Of a stretch of 64,000 nt of DNA, positions 45,755 to 56,784 are shown piece after piece (within the stretch, counting starts at the first letter, position 1; the number at the start of each line of letters is the position of its first letter). Under the pieces are notes generated by a model. That model was not told the origin of the DNA and did no database searches. It was given only the letters and a program-made list of their open reading frames with translations. Origin of the DNA: Diplonema papillatum (Eukaryota; Euglenozoa; Diplonemea; Diplonemida; Diplonemidae). The stretch lies in contig JAPJBO010000096.1 of assembly GCA_030068145.1 (NCBI GenBank), positions 186,001 through 250,000 of the forward strand, read 5' to 3'. Made by a program: the position numbers and the translations under genes.

Positions 45755-45975
45755 CGAAAAATACTCAAGGGACTGTCTTGTTCTCATTTCGAAGGAGGCT
45801 AGAGGGGAGAAAACAATACATAGCTACAAAGTGGGTCTTTTTTGTTGAACGCATACGCCCGCCACTAAACCCAGATTTACCTGTGTTTCGTGTGGGCTAC
45901 AGCACATTTACTTCCTTTGATCTATCGCAACTGGCAGTCTCCTCGAGCATTTCCTACAAAGCAGGTGCTGATGCA
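45755..45975 (+). mobile_element. Element X, full copy
   Basis: AAATACTCAAGGGACTGTC through GGCAGTCTCCTCGAGCATTT and the tail CCTACAAAGCAGGTGCTGAT. Confidence 0.9.
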
Positions 45976-46624
45976 ACAAAATAATCAAGACGTGGCGTAC
46001 CGTGGGCTCGTTGCTTGCGCTAAAGACAAGCCCGCACCCCGGTCCAGAGCACAGGTTGCAAGGTAGCCTGCTGCTATTCGGAAGGTTGGGACACCCCACT
46101 GTTCATCTGTGGCTCTATGAACGGCTGTGGTCCCTTGCAAGTAATCTTTTGATCGGGATAAAAGCGGTTTACGCGCAACACGATAGGTGACTACACGGGG
46201 GTTGTGGTTAGCTGGACATGTTGTACGTTGTTCATGCGCGTTCTGGAGTTAAAAACAAGGCCTAGGGTACGTCGAGAGAGTTGTCTCTTACAGTCTACTG
46301 CGGGAATACGCAGCTTCCAACAACTGCAGGTGGCAGGTCCCCTGTGTGGCTTTGTCCAGGCACAAACTCATTCCACGAGTCCCCTGAACGACTGTTTTCA
46401 TCGTCCCGCTACGCTGTGTACACGACAGGTATTCCGCCCCCAAAGAAAAGTTCTTGCAATGAAGACTATGCGTACGGTATAGGCGCAGGCGCAGAGCGGC
46501 AAACAGAATTCCCGCGAGTTTGCGTGCTTGCGCTCTGCCGTCCTGCAACTGAAGTTTCCTCCAGCGCAGCGCCACTTCAGCAGTCTCGCGACACTTTTTT
46601 TGCTTGGAGGAGCTGTTGTATTGA

Positions 46625-46660
46625 AGGGAACATTTCCGGAACAACGGCTGCACGTGAGGA
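46625..46660 (-). repeat. Motif U, inverted copy
   Basis: AGGGAACATTTCCGGAACAA is the complement of the motif at 24121 and 31160. Confidence 0.7.
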
Positions 46661-46747
46661 TTCGTTGGCCGCACTAACTCACAACTTCGGACGTGGTTTG
46701 AGGGTTCCTCACACACTGCATGTGGTTAGCAAAAATGCTTTGGCGCA

Positions 46748-46920
46748 AAATCTTTTGTATAAGCACCTGCTTTGTAGAAAATACTTGAGGAGGCTGCCAG
46801 CTGCAAAAGATCAAAGGAGGTAAATGTGCTGTAGCCCACACAAAACACGCGGGCGTAAGCGTTGTATTGTTTCTCCCCTCCTTCGAAGTAAGCACAAGGC
46901 AGCCCTCGAGTATTTTCACC
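46748..46920 (-). mobile_element. Element X, only copy on the minus strand
   Basis: ATAAGCACCTGCTTTGTAG, AAATACTTGAGGAGGCTGCC and, at the far end, GGCAGCCCTCGAGTATTTTC. The interior is shortened by about 50 bp. All other X and Y copies are on the plus strand. Confidence 0.88.
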
Positions 46921-47304
46921 ATCGTCGTTCGGACTTTTGTGCTGGGAACCATCGGCATGGACGAGTAGCACTCGGTACACCATCAGTGACCAGTACGCTC
47001 GTCCAAAATTTCGTTTTTCAGTGCAAGGCCCTAGCCCCGGAAATGTTCTCGAGCGTACGCCCGTAAAAAACGGCTGAGACGAGCGTTGCCATTGCTTGGG
47101 AATGCACCGACCGGGCAAGAAAGAGCATTAGTAGTTGGGCGATTTCCTTTGGTTTTGCGCGCACCAGCGGAACTCACCTGCATTGCATGTAGCACAACGC
47201 CAACTACTAATTCTCAGTGCCGACAATGCTTTGTCAACACAGGGAAGGGAAGAAGTGCGTCGATAGAAAGTGAGACCGTGCTCTAAGCCGAACACCCCTG
47301 TTCC

Positions 47305-47353
47305 CCGGAACTGCATCGCACTGCTTGCCGCTGTCTATCACGGTCCATCACGA
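47305..47353. repeat. MITE P fragment
   Basis: CTGCATCGCACTGCTTGCCG with CTGTCTATCACGGTCCATCA matches the inner part of P; both ends are missing. Confidence 0.65.
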
Positions 47354-47581
47354 AGGAAGTATGCACGAGCAAAGAAGAAGAGAAAGGGTGCCATGCGACC
47401 GCGCGAAGACGATGATGCGAATGAGTGCAAGTGCCGGAAAACGCAACGTTGTGCGTGGCGAAGTAGTCACCTGAGTGACGAATACAACCAACAATCGTCA
47501 GAGATTCGTTGCAATCTGACCTCAAAGATGTCCACAGTGTTGCACGGAGTGGGACCGGCTTTTGTTTACCGAATGAGTTCG

Positions 47582-50500
47582 CTAGAAGGACAGCTCTCTA
47601 CTTGCAACCAGCTCCCCCGCTACCTCGCAGAGCAGGTCGAGGCCCCTGAACACTTCTTCCTCGTCAGAGCCTTGCGATGACATACTTGCGCGCCTCTTGT
47701 CGCCGTTCTGCTTTCTCTCCCTGCTTGCTTCCGACTGCGTTTCCACCGAGAAACTGTAATCTACTTCAAAGTCTTGCTGTGGGGGAGACGATTGACGTTA
47801 GGACGGAGGGTTCGGGCTTACCCTTTCGGGTTACCCTGGTTCTTTTTCAAGTCAGAAATTCGGAGAATTTACAGGAATCATGGCAGCGTGCGTCTGCCTT
47901 CCAACCACCGTTGAGGGAATACTTCGTTTCATGTCTTGCCACGTACAAATACAGACGACAAGTAGGTACTTGTAATACGTATGACTTGTCATGCATTGGG
48001 GGAAAATCTTAGTTTCGTGTTCAGGCGGGGGGGCTGCAAACCTGCGTCGTGTTCGGGCTGAAGAGACCGTGATCAAAATGAGTGGGCGAGAAGCATTGCG
48101 ACACCTTCTGCGCATCGTATTGCTTGCTCGGAAGCTGGACGGAAAGCGTTCGCTTCATGCCGCGACGCTTGGCTACTGCCTCCTCAGCAGGGGACAGCCC
48201 GCTGCCTGCCTTGGGCAGCAGCGCCGACGGCAACACGGGCATCGATCGCGAGGTTCCAGACGGGTGCATTGGGGGCTCGAACGCGGCGCCCAGTTCGTTG
48301 CACTGCTTGTGCAGGCGGACGAAGTCTTGGAAGTTCTTCCTCTCGACCTTGATGTCCAACCCGTCCACGATGAGGGGAACGATGACGCCATTTACAGTCG
48401 ACTTGTAGCGAAGGTCCATGCCCTCGAACTCCTCGTCCGGCATAGTGTCCATGGCTTCGACGAGCTGTGATTGATTTAGCTACATAGCGCAAGGGATTGA
48501 AGGGAATCAGCAGGTGCCTCGTGCGTGTAGGCTGGCTTTTTTCGACGGGGGCTAGAGGGGGAGAAACAAATACAACTACACAGTAGGTCTCGTTGGTTGA
48601 ACGCTTACCCCCGCCACTGAACCCAGATTTACTTGTGTCTCGTGTGGGCTACAGCAAACTCCTCCTTTGAGATTTGACTGGCGACCTCCTCGAGTCTTTG
48701 CCACACAAGCTGGTGCAAACAGTCGCAAAAAAGGCAGGCGCTTCGCTTGGTTTGCTTTGTACAGTGTCTAGGTCTTCGTACATCGTGCCACCATGGACAA
48801 GTGCGCAAATGGTGCCAGCGAAGCTGTGAGACAATTCTCGAGTTGCACAAAAGAATACTCGAGGGCTGCCTCGTGCTTACTTCGAAGGAGGGTAGAGGGG
48901 GAGAAACAATACAACTACAATTTAAGTGGGTCTTTTTTGTTGAACGCTTACGCCCGCTGAACCCAGATTCACCCGTGTTTCGTATGGACTACAGCACATT
49001 TACCTGCTTTGATCCTTTGCAGCTGGCAGCCTCCTCAAGTATTTTCTACAAAGCGGGTGTTTCTTCAAAATACTCGAGGAGCTGCCTTGTGCCTACTTCG
49101 AAGGAGGCTAGAGGGGGAGAAGTGTGAAAACCGGTTTTTGCCTAGAGGCTTTTCGTGTTATTTTGCAAATGCTTTGAGCTATCTCGAAGCAATACAACTA
49201 CAAAGTGGGTCTTTTTTGTTGAACGCTTACGCCCGCCACTAAACCCAGATTCACCTGTGTTTCGTGTGGGCTACAGCACATTTACCTCCTTTGATCTTTT
49301 GCAGCTGGCAGCCACCTCGACGAGTTAGAGTGCAGGGACCATCTCTCCGAGGAGTATCCGGTCGCCCCACTACTATCCCGTACTACTACGGCGGGCGCAA
49401 GTCGTTGCGCCGTGGGCGCGGAGCGAGCCGTGGCCCTGTCAAAGATGATTGTTGCACCGATGGTGGCGCAGCCGGGGGCGTTCTGACTGGCGGCCGAGAC
49501 CGCCTGGCAGGCGTGTGTTGACACGTTGTTTCGCGGGCTCTCCTCCTTTTGGCAATAGCCCGCCCTATGGCGGCGGCTAGCATCTTGACAGAGAATCTCA
49601 ACTCCCACTGAACAAAGGGTACGTCGTGCGGATATTCAGGCACGGCATCGTTCCAGCTGTTACGGGCGCAAAAAGAGTTCAAGCGAGGGGTGAAGTTACG
49701 ATGTAGTCGGGATAGCGACGGGGTTCTATAACCTTGTAACGAGTGTTAGGTATTCGTCGGATATATAAATCTTCTAAGATCTGCGTAACGAGTGTTAGGT
49801 ATTCGTCGGATATATATTAATCTTCTAAGATCTGCGATCGTATACGACAAAAAAGACAGGCGCTTCGTTTTGTTTGTGCGTGCCGGTTGATCGTTTTCCC
49901 ACTTGTATTTACCCTGTGTGTATACAGGTAAGGAGTTCTGATCAACCACCAAAACACGCTGCCTACGTCTTTTTAGCCTGCACAATACATTGAAGGGCAA
50001 CCCACAATCTTGTTAGTACTAAAAAAAGATGAAAACGGGCACCTCGTCGATCATCGAAGAGTAGCCGTCGAGACTCCTGGGACTTAGCGGCAGCTCGCGC
50101 GGGCTCGGCTCGGCGGCCTCGGGTGCTGGGGCTGGGGGTTGCGAGGTAGAAGCTGTGTGGTCCTTCAGCGACTGCTTGGACAGAGACTTGGGGACCGGCG
50201 GTTCAGTGCTGTTGTACTCGATGTCGAATACCTTGTTGCGGGATACCGGAGAGAACATGCCGTCCTCGCGCATGCGACTCGGGGAATACAGCTCCTGTTC
50301 AGCTTGCGTCGGTTCGCAGACTACGGAAAGCGTACGATAGAACGTGGGCCTCTTTGATGCAAGGGTGCCCTCGGATCCAGACTTCTCGGGACGGTCTTTA
50401 GAGTCGGCAGAGTGCGTCTTTTGCCTCGTCTGCGCGCGATTCGCGCCGGCGGTCCTGATCGGGGTGGACGTTTGCTTCACGTCTGCGGCTTTCCCGGCGG

Positions 50501-50909
50501 ATGCGAGCACTTGCGGGGAGACCTGGGCATGGGGGTTCCCGGGCGACGCTTGAGAGATCGGCGGTGAGTGTGCTGCCGGCTGCGGCCTCGAGACGGCGGC
50601 TGAGCTTTTCGCCAGCTTCTCGGTGACGGCACGGCCCAAGTCGATGGAGCACTTGTCCGCCAGACGGATGGTGTACGCCAAGACGTCGGCGAGCTCTTCT
50701 TCCAAGTGCTTCCTTTCCCTCGGGCTCCAACCCGGCAGCCCCACCGGCGCGTCCGGCCGGTACTGCAGCACGTCCGCCACATCGCCCACCTCCTTCTGCA
50801 CCGCGAGCAGCAGGTTCCTCGGCGTGTGGTACCGATCCCACCCGTTCTCCTCCGCTATCCTATCCAGGCTGTGCCGGATCGACTCGAAGGTCGTGTAACC
50901 CCACGACAT
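47582..50909 (-). CDS. dCTP pyrophosphatase-like / HECT-like module fusion, gene B (truncated paralog)
   Basis: Exons on the minus strand: 50909-50043, 48464-48042, 47776-47582. Exon 2 is exactly 423 nt, as in gene A, and splice sites sit at the same codons (DE/L and TTQ/QDFEV). Exon 1 keeps the MazG-type domain (KEVGDVADV, LEEELADVLAY with E40, D43, E72, D75). The linker is about 11 codons longer. Exon 2 encodes the first motif plus HECT-like segment (GMDLRYKSTVNGVIVPLIVD). Exon 3 follows gene A (QDFEVDYS ... GLDLLCEVAGE) but stops after 64 codons, before the second HECT-like segment. A GAG-GTAGCG at that point could be a donor to a lost exon. Intron 1 (1578 bp) is full of X, W and Z. A working pyrophosphatase is plausible; the C-terminal half is partly lost. 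Confidence 0.75.
48512..48720 (+). mobile_element. Diverged element X (gene B intron 1)
   Basis: CTAGAGGGGGAGAAACAAAT, ACGCTTACCCCCGCCACTGA, GTCTCGTGTGGGCTACAGCA and a right end GCGACCTCCTCGAGTCTTTG. A Z-like left-end fragment follows at 48724-48755. Confidence 0.75.
48853..49065 (+). mobile_element. Element X, full copy (gene B intron 1)
   Basis: GAATACTCGAGGGCTGCC through GGCAGCCTCCTCAAGTATTT and the tail AAGCGGGTGTTTCTTC, immediately followed by the next X. Confidence 0.9.
49066..49318 (+). mobile_element. Element X interrupted by W (gene B intron 1)
   Basis: ATACTCGAGGAGCTGCC at the left end. At 49121-49187 the W sequence (AGTGTGAAAACCGGTTTTTG, GCCTAGAGGCTTTTCG) splits the X interior between GGGGGAGA and AGCAATACAACTACAAAG. 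The right end GCTGGCAGCCACCTCGACG is altered. Confidence 0.85.
49856..50030 (+). repeat. Element Z, copy 3 (gene B intron 1)
   Basis: GACAGGCGCTTCGTTTTG, TGTGCGTGCCGGTTGATCG, TGTGTATACAGGTAAGGAG and TTGAAGGGCAACCCAC; it ends about 13 bases from the intron donor. Confidence 0.88.
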
Positions 50910-51514
50910 TCTCGGCGCTTTGGGGAAGGGCTTAGTTTAATGGTTAGACAGAACGGGCGCGGGACAACAGGTTTTTTCTTTTATTTCTATTCTTCTCCCC
51001 AACGGCGAGTGTCAGACTAGCCCACCTGGAAGCAGTTGGCTTCGTTAGGCAGGGTTGTCTCTGCCGGTTGGAGTCGTTTGGGCTGGCTCTTTTCTCCCCT
51101 CCCGTGTTCTCAGCTTGGCTGCTGCTTTCTTTTTTCTCGCTTTTTCGTGTCTCTTTCTCGCAGTTTTACAACTTGCGTGTCCGACTTTTGTTTTCTCTCC
51201 TGGTTGTGTGTTGTTTGGTGCGCTGGATTCGATCGTTAAGCAACCCTTTCCCCTCCTTGCGTACCCACGCCGCTCGGAAGCCTGTCTGGCTGCCGTGGTT
51301 CGTTTCATATCGGGCTCTCACCTGCCTGCCTGCCAATGTCATTTGAGAACCTTGCAACCAACTTGGGGCAACGTTCGTTTCAGTTCGGCTGCATGGCCTT
51401 GGACTCCCAGCCTTGCTGTCGGGGCCGCGTCGCATCTAGCCTATAATAATGGTGTGATCCGCCCTTCAGTTTTCCGTAGTTCTTCCGTACTTCTTCCGTA
51501 GTCTTGCCGTACTA

Positions 51515-51682
51515 AGGGGTGTCCAAAAATTATTTTTATAGTGAAAGTTCGTTTTTTACCCAACTACTTGCACAGGGCTGTCGGTTTGGTCTTGGGCATG
51601 AAAAGGTGCGGAAACCCTAGCCGAAACCCGGGTTCCTGGAAAAATCCCGAGCGCCGGAAAAAATAATTTTTGGACACCCTTT
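51515..51682. mobile_element. Inverted-repeat element with GGGTGTCC ends
   Basis: AAGGGGTGTCCAAAAATT plus ATTTTT at the left is inverted at the right as AAATAATTTTTGGACACCC. 168 bp, no ORF. It is inserted into a small tandem array of TTCTTCCGTAGT units present on both sides. Confidence 0.88.
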
Positions 51683-52261
51683 CCGTAGTTCTTCCGTAGT
51701 TCTACCATGGTTTCACCGTACTATGTTTATGGAGCATGTATGGGCACGCGATGGCTCGATAGCTCAAGAAACGTACGGCGGCTTAGAAACAATGCGTGTC
51801 CAGACGTTCGAACATGGCGAAAGAAAATTGGTGACCGATGCTTTCATCATCCTGATTTCGTCTGTTATCCCTAGTGGCTCAGATGCATCGCACATACAAT
51901 ACAAGCAATAAACCGAGCATTTCTGGGTTCGCGTCACTTCATCATTACTGATTTCAACGCATCCAGGCACCACAAGGCAACGCTGTCCCCTGGGCAACTA
52001 ACCCATCATTTTAACGTTCATCGATGAAGCACGAAGCGCATGAGACGGCGTGTGAAAACAAACGTCTTCCTCTTTTTCCTTCTCGCCCCAATCAGAAAGA
52101 AAGAAGGATACAATTCTATACTCCCACCCCTCTTTTTCCGGATGCGAGCAACGCTCGTGCACAACACCGAAAGAAGCGGGGGCGGGAGGGGGGCAGGGGC
52201 GAGGCTACAAAGAAAACAAACGCCGTAAAAGAAGGTTGACAGGGGGTAGGTTCTAGACACA

Positions 52262-52458
52262 AAATAGTCGAGGGCCCGCCCAGTGCTTGTTTCGACGGAG
52301 GCTGGAAGAGGGGCGCGGGCATAATACAAAATACTCGACCCCCACACTATCCGCGTGCTGGGCAATCCTCCGGGGTGGCAGCTGCAGCACCTCTCCTCCG
52401 TTGATCTCTTCAACGGGCGGCCTCCTCGAGTATTTTTATTACAAAGCAGGTGCGTATT
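52262..52458 (+). repeat. Strongly diverged X element
   Basis: AAATAGTCGAGGGCCCGCCC, TTCGACGGAGGCTGG and a right end GGGCGGCCTCCTCGAGTATT followed by TTACAAAGCAGGTGCG. The interior is largely replaced by GC-rich DNA. Confidence 0.75.
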
Positions 52459-52611
52459 CATAAGAAGAAATCGCGCGGGGGGCGCGTCTATGAAAGTCTA
52501 GCGTATTGAAGTAGTGAGACAAACAAAACTATGTGGGGTGCAGGGGGGAGGGCGGGGGGATTGAGAGGACGAGCTTGGGGATGGATACATGCTCGACAGC
52601 TCCTTCCCCGA

Positions 52612-52658
52612 ACCCTATGTGCACCGTGTTTCGATCCTTTAAGTCGCGGACCATCATC
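52612..52658. repeat. Hairpin repeat Q, partial
   Basis: GCACCGTGTTTCGATCCTTT and AAGTCGCGGACCATC match the middle of Q; the outer arms are degraded. Confidence 0.5.
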
Positions 52659-52802
52659 AACGCGGGACCGGAGTGCCAGAACAACACCCATGCTACAAGA
52701 GCACAGGAAAACCAGTCTGCGGGGCTTGGCTTCGGAGCTGTCTTGCTCCCTTCTTTCGTCCTGAGATCTGCACGTCCACGTAAAGAATACCGTCTGTGCG
52801 GA

Positions 52803-52912
52803 CGAGCCGGCTGACCTGCAAGCTGGTAATACAAACCAGCTTCAGATAGCTTCATGTGGACGAGCAGGCTGACCTGCAAGCTGGTACTGCAAATCAGCTT
52901 CGTTCTGCAGCT
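52803..52912. repeat. ~50-bp direct repeat, two units plus one at 53646-53750
   Basis: GGACGAGCAGGCTGACCTGC with AAGCTGGTACTGCAAATCAGC-type sequence occurs twice here and again twice at 53646-53750, marking both ends of the 853-bp duplication. Confidence 0.85.
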
Positions 52913-53020
52913 CTGAAAACGCGTCGGTGCCTGTGTTTTCAGAATCTGCAGACATCTGCGCGTTTGCAGACGAACACTGCTAGTACCGAGGGCCTGTCCG
53001 ACGAATACCCGGTACATCGC

Positions 53021-53640
53021 TCAGAACAGGATCTTGTGGATCTCCGCCTGCGTCAGACCCGAGACAGTCACCGCGTCGCTGTGGTAGCTCAGTGCGGTGG
53101 CGCCGGCGGCGCTGCCGCTGCGGGGGTCCGCTGCCGCGTGCCGGGCGGGCGAGATCTCGCGGTGCTGCTTGCTGCCGAGCAGCCGCGCCGGCGCAAGCTG
53201 CTGCGGGACGGGCGACGCCGACCGCGACCGGCGCACGCACGACAGCTCCGGGCTGACCGGCGGCGGCGTCGCCGGCTTGGCGGGCGTCACCGTCGGCCTC
53301 CGCACGGTCGGGCGCAGGGGGGGACTCACGTTCTTCGCGTTCGTGTCCGGTGGCACTCTATCGTAGTCGGGCAACGTGTGGGGCGGGACAGTGATCGCCG
53401 TCGCGTCGCTGGGGGTCCGCTGCGACCGCGGCGCGAACCTGATGATGTCGTGCGACGACAGAGTGTCACTCAGAGGCTGCGTTTGGCCGCCTTTTCGCGA
53501 CCCCGGTGTGTCGTAAAGCGTCGGGAGATGCGCCGCTCCCGCGTGGTAATACGGCCCTGCCGCGCCATTTGGTCCGGCGTCCCGTGAAGAGAGTTCGGAA
53601 ACTTCTCGACACCTCCCGGGTGGCGCATTATCAGCTTCGG
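53021..53640 (-). pseudogene. Duplicated 3' end of the PH-like gene
   Basis: Near-identical to 53874-54480 at 853-bp spacing, including the stop (GLTQAEIHKILF) and 3' flank. It lacks a few codons (DTLSSHD versus DTLSQTSSHD) and diverges after PYYHAGAAHLPTLYD. There is no start or PH-like domain. The high identity suggests a recent tandem duplication. Confidence 0.9.
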
Positions 53641-53873
53641 GTACCTTCATGTGGACGAGCAGGCTGACCTGCAAGCTCGTAATGCAAACCAGCTTCAGAC
53701 AGCTTCATGTGGACGAGCAGGCTGACCTGCAAGCTGGTACTGCAAATCAGCTTCGTTCTGCAGCTTTGAAAACGCGTCGGTGCCTGTGTTTTCAGAATCT
53801 GCAGACGTCTGCGCGTTTGCAGACGAACACTGCTAGTACCGAGGGCCTGTCCGACGAATACCCGGTACATCGC

Positions 53874-55952
53874 TCAGAACAGGATCTTGTGGATCTCCGC
53901 CTGCGTCAGACCCGAGACAGTCACCGCGTCGCTGTGGTAGCTCAGCGCGGTGGCGCCGGCGGCGCTGCCGCTGCGGGGGTCCGCTGCCGCGTGCCGGGCG
54001 GGCGAGATCTCGCGGTGCTGCTTGCTGCCGAGCAGCCGCGCCGGCGCAAGCTGCTGCGGGACGGGCGACGCCGACCGCGACCGGCGCACGCACGACAGCT
54101 CCGGGCTGACCGGCGGCGGCGTCGCCGGCTTGGCGGGCGTCACCGTCGGCCTCCGCACGGTCGGGCGCAGGGGGGGACTCACGTTCTTCGCGTTCGTGTC
54201 CGGTGGCACTCTATCGTAGTCGGGCAACGTGTGGGGCGGGACAGTGATCGCCGTCGCGTCGCTGGGGGTCCGCTGCGACCGCGGCGCGAACCTGATGATG
54301 TCGTGCGAGCTGGTTTGCGACAGAGTGTCACTCAGAGGCTGCGTTTGGCCGCCTTTTCGCGACCCCGGCGTGTCGTAAAGCGTCGGGAGATGCGCCGCCC
54401 CCGCGTGGTAATACCCGTGGCCCTGCCGCGCCATTTGGTCCGGCGTCCCGTGAAGCGAGTTCGGAAACTTCTCGACACCCCCCCCCGGATACGGCCCCGA
54501 AACTCCCGCCATCCTCGAGTTGCTCTCCGTATGCTGCGTGCGCCCGTTCTGCCGGCCGCCGTGCTCCTGCTGCTGCTGCTGCTGCTGCTGCAGCTGGTTG
54601 TTGTGGTGGTTGCTTTGGTGGTTCCGAGCGTACGACGGCCCGCGTGCGCGGGGGCTGTTCCGCGGGCTGTCGGCGGTGGGGGCTTCTTTTTCGACGTACC
54701 GGCGGCCTTGCAGCGCGGCCGCGCCGCCCAGGTACCGGAGAGGCAGCACGCTGTCCTTCTTCGGCGCCCAGCCCGGCGGGCGCGCGGTGCGCAGAACTTT
54801 TTCGAGCGACTCCACCCTGACGCCATACCCCATCCTCGTCACCGTCAAGACGTCGGCCCCCCGGTTCGGATGCAGCGTTTGAACGACCCTCACCACGTCC
54901 TCAGCGTCGGCAGGGCTCATTTTGACGAGAAGGTCGAATTCATCGGGCACCCGGAGCCCCAGCAGCCCCGTCCCCGTGAAGATCACCTCCGCGATGTCCT
55001 TGATGGGGATGCACCGTGTCACGCGGGTGTCGTTCGCCATCTGGTACACCATCCGGTCGCTCGTCAGCAGCACCCGAGGTTCGTCGGTGCGACCGGCGGC
55101 GATCCGGACGCACGGCGCGACCGAGTGCACGACGGCGGTCCTCCCGTTTTTCGCCAGAATCTCGCGGAACCCTGCGAGCTCCGGCGGCAACGCGTCGGCA
55201 GACACCAGCGGAAGGTCGTGCCGACGCAGGTCGTCCCCAGACGCCTCGTAGTGCGTAGGGTGCACGGGCTGATTCTTCGTCGGGATCGGCAGCGACTCCA
55301 ACGCGGCTGGCGGCCCGGGGTGGGCAAAGGGCTCCAGGTGGACCGTCGGGACAACGGGATCGGCGTGCAGAGAGTGGGCGGTTGCGGGTGACATCAAGTC
55401 GTGCGTCACCGTCGCTGGGTAGTTCGACGGGTGATAAAGGGGAACGTAAGGGGTCGCCGGCGAGATGAACGGGTTGTACACCGTGTGGAGAGGCGCCGTG
55501 AGGGTAAGCGGGCTCACCCTGGGAGGGCTGTTGCGGGTGAGTTCCTGCAAAGAGTCGCTGAAGCGCGTTGCCTTCCCGCCGCTGGCGACAGGACTGTTCG
55601 TCCCCGGTCTGCTCTTGGCGTCCGGCGACGAGAGTTCGGCGCCGCGGGGGACGGTGCCGTCCGAGTGCGGGCCCAGGTGTCCCCAGCGGTGCGAGACGGC
55701 CAGCTGGCGCTCCTGCTTTGCCTCTTCAAGCATCGCCTCGGCCCGGGCCAGCTCAGCGTCGCTGCTGTCGTCGGCTTCGGACACCGCAGTGCCCCTGGTC
55801 TCGAGGGCCCTGCCACCCGTCGCGTGCCGGTACAGGGCAGTGAGCACGCCGTGCAGCTCGCGGCCCTCAGCCTCGCCGGGGACCATCCACTGCAGGAGAC
55901 GCTTCACCTTCTGCTTCTTCTTCCGCTCCAACACCAGGGCCATGACTCCATC
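53874..55952 (-). CDS. Large low-complexity protein with one PH-like domain
   Basis: I place the start at the ATG at 55943, nine bases after an acceptor (AATTCTTCCACAG) that may be a trans-splice site; 689 codons. It begins with a basic helix (LERKKKQKVKRLLQWMV), then an acidic Ala/Glu stretch, then Pro/Ser/Thr-rich sequence to about residue 240. Around residues 270-365 lies a compact domain (RVLLTSDRMVYQMANDTRVT, IPIKDIAEVIFTGTGLLGLR, DLLVKMSPADAEDVVRVV). Its strand-turn-strand-helix pattern recurs five times in the neighbouring gene and resembles PH-like domains common in kinetoplastid proteins. Then come an octameric Gln run and a Ser/Pro/Arg-rich tail ending GLTQAEIHKILF. It could instead be the last exon of the upstream gene, though the visible phases do not fit. 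Likely a cytoplasmic or membrane-associated scaffold; no enzyme motif seen. Confidence 0.75.
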   Translation of the reverse strand, partial: DGVMALVLERKKKQKVKRLLQWMVPGEAEGRELHGVLTALYRHATGGRALETRGTAVSEADDSSDAELARAEAMLEEAKQERQLAVSHRWGHLGPHSDGTVPRGAELSSPDAKSRPGTNSPVASGGKATRFSDSLQELTRNSPPRVSPLTLTAPLHTVYNPFISPATPYVPLYHPSNYPATVTHDLMSPATAHSLHADPVVPTVHLEPFAHPGPPAALESLPIPTKNQPVHPTHYEASGDDLRRHDLPLVSADALPPELAGFREILAKNGRTAVVHSVAPCVRIAAGRTDEPRVLLTSDRMVYQMANDTRVTRCIPIKDIAEVIFTGTGLLGLRVPDEFDLLVKMSPADAEDVVRVVQTLHPNRGADVLTVTRMGYGVRVESLEKVLRTARPPGWAPKKDSVLPLRYLGGAAALQGRRYVEKEAPTADSPRNSPRARGPSYARNHQSNHHNNQLQQQQQQQQEHGGRQNGRTQHTESNSRMAGVSGPYPGGGVEKFPNSLHGTPDQMARQGHGYYHAGAAHLPTLYDTPGSRKGGQTQPLSDTLSQTSSHDIIRFAPRSQRTPSDATAITVPPHTLPDYDRVPPDTNAKNVSPPLRPTVRRPTVTPAKPATPPPVSPELSCVRRSRSASPVPQQLAPARLLGSKQHREISPARHAAADPRSGSAAGATALSYHSDAVTVSGLTQAEIHKILF

Positions 55953-56065
55953 CTGTGGAAGAATTGTTTGGTTCATTGGGTAGAATAAGCCATCGTTGGC
56001 TGGAATTGTACTAGGATGAAACTTTCGCGTCGGTCAAACTTTGGTCCCGCTGTGCATTTTGCATT

Positions 56066-56122
56066 TTTTTAGAGTTAAAGTTCGCGTAGGAATTCCGGGG
56101 TTTTAGGGTCTCCGTGTGACCG
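56066..56122 (+). repeat. Motif S, copy
   Basis: TTAGAGTTAAAGTTCGCG, GGAATTCCGGGGTTTTAGGG and TCTCCGTGTGACC. Confidence 0.7.
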
Positions 56123-56751
56123 TTCACGAATGGGTTCTCTTAGAGCAAGAAAGGGCTATATGGTTACGGGTTGTTTTTATTGCAGAAGACGCTTCACCTT
56201 TTCTTCAGGTACGTGGTGCTTGCACCCCTGGGGGCCGTGTCTTTTAAGCACTGCCGACCACTGGGTTGCTCTATCTAACCTACCGAACAGGGTGATAACC
56301 AAGCAAACACAACAACATGCTCGAATGGCTCAGTCGCGATCGCAATCACGGAAGGACGACTGGGTCCCGAAAGCCACACCCACAACAACAAGCTATTCGG
56401 GAACAAAACGCATACGTCGTCGTGCAGTCGTTTAATCTCAGCGTATCCGACGCGGTTGAGGACAGATTCTCCAGAGACTAACACCTGTTGATTGCGTGTT
56501 TCGGATCTCGGAGCGCATCTTGGCACCGAACGAGGGTGTTTTCGAAATGCGGAGTGGTTGCTCTTTTGCGGGAAGAACAGCCCCGGTGTTGTCAGCTGCA
56601 AAAAAAAATGTCAAAGGAAAAAATGCGCACGAAACACAGGTAAATCTGGGGTTAGCGCCAGCGTGACAGCGCGTTTCTTCCGTTCAGCCTCCTCTGTGTC
56701 GAATAAGCACCGGGGGGGCCCCGAGTAGTGAACGAAGAATGCCCAGTACAT

Positions 56752-56761
<10 letters not shown>

Positions 56762-56784
<23 letters not shown>

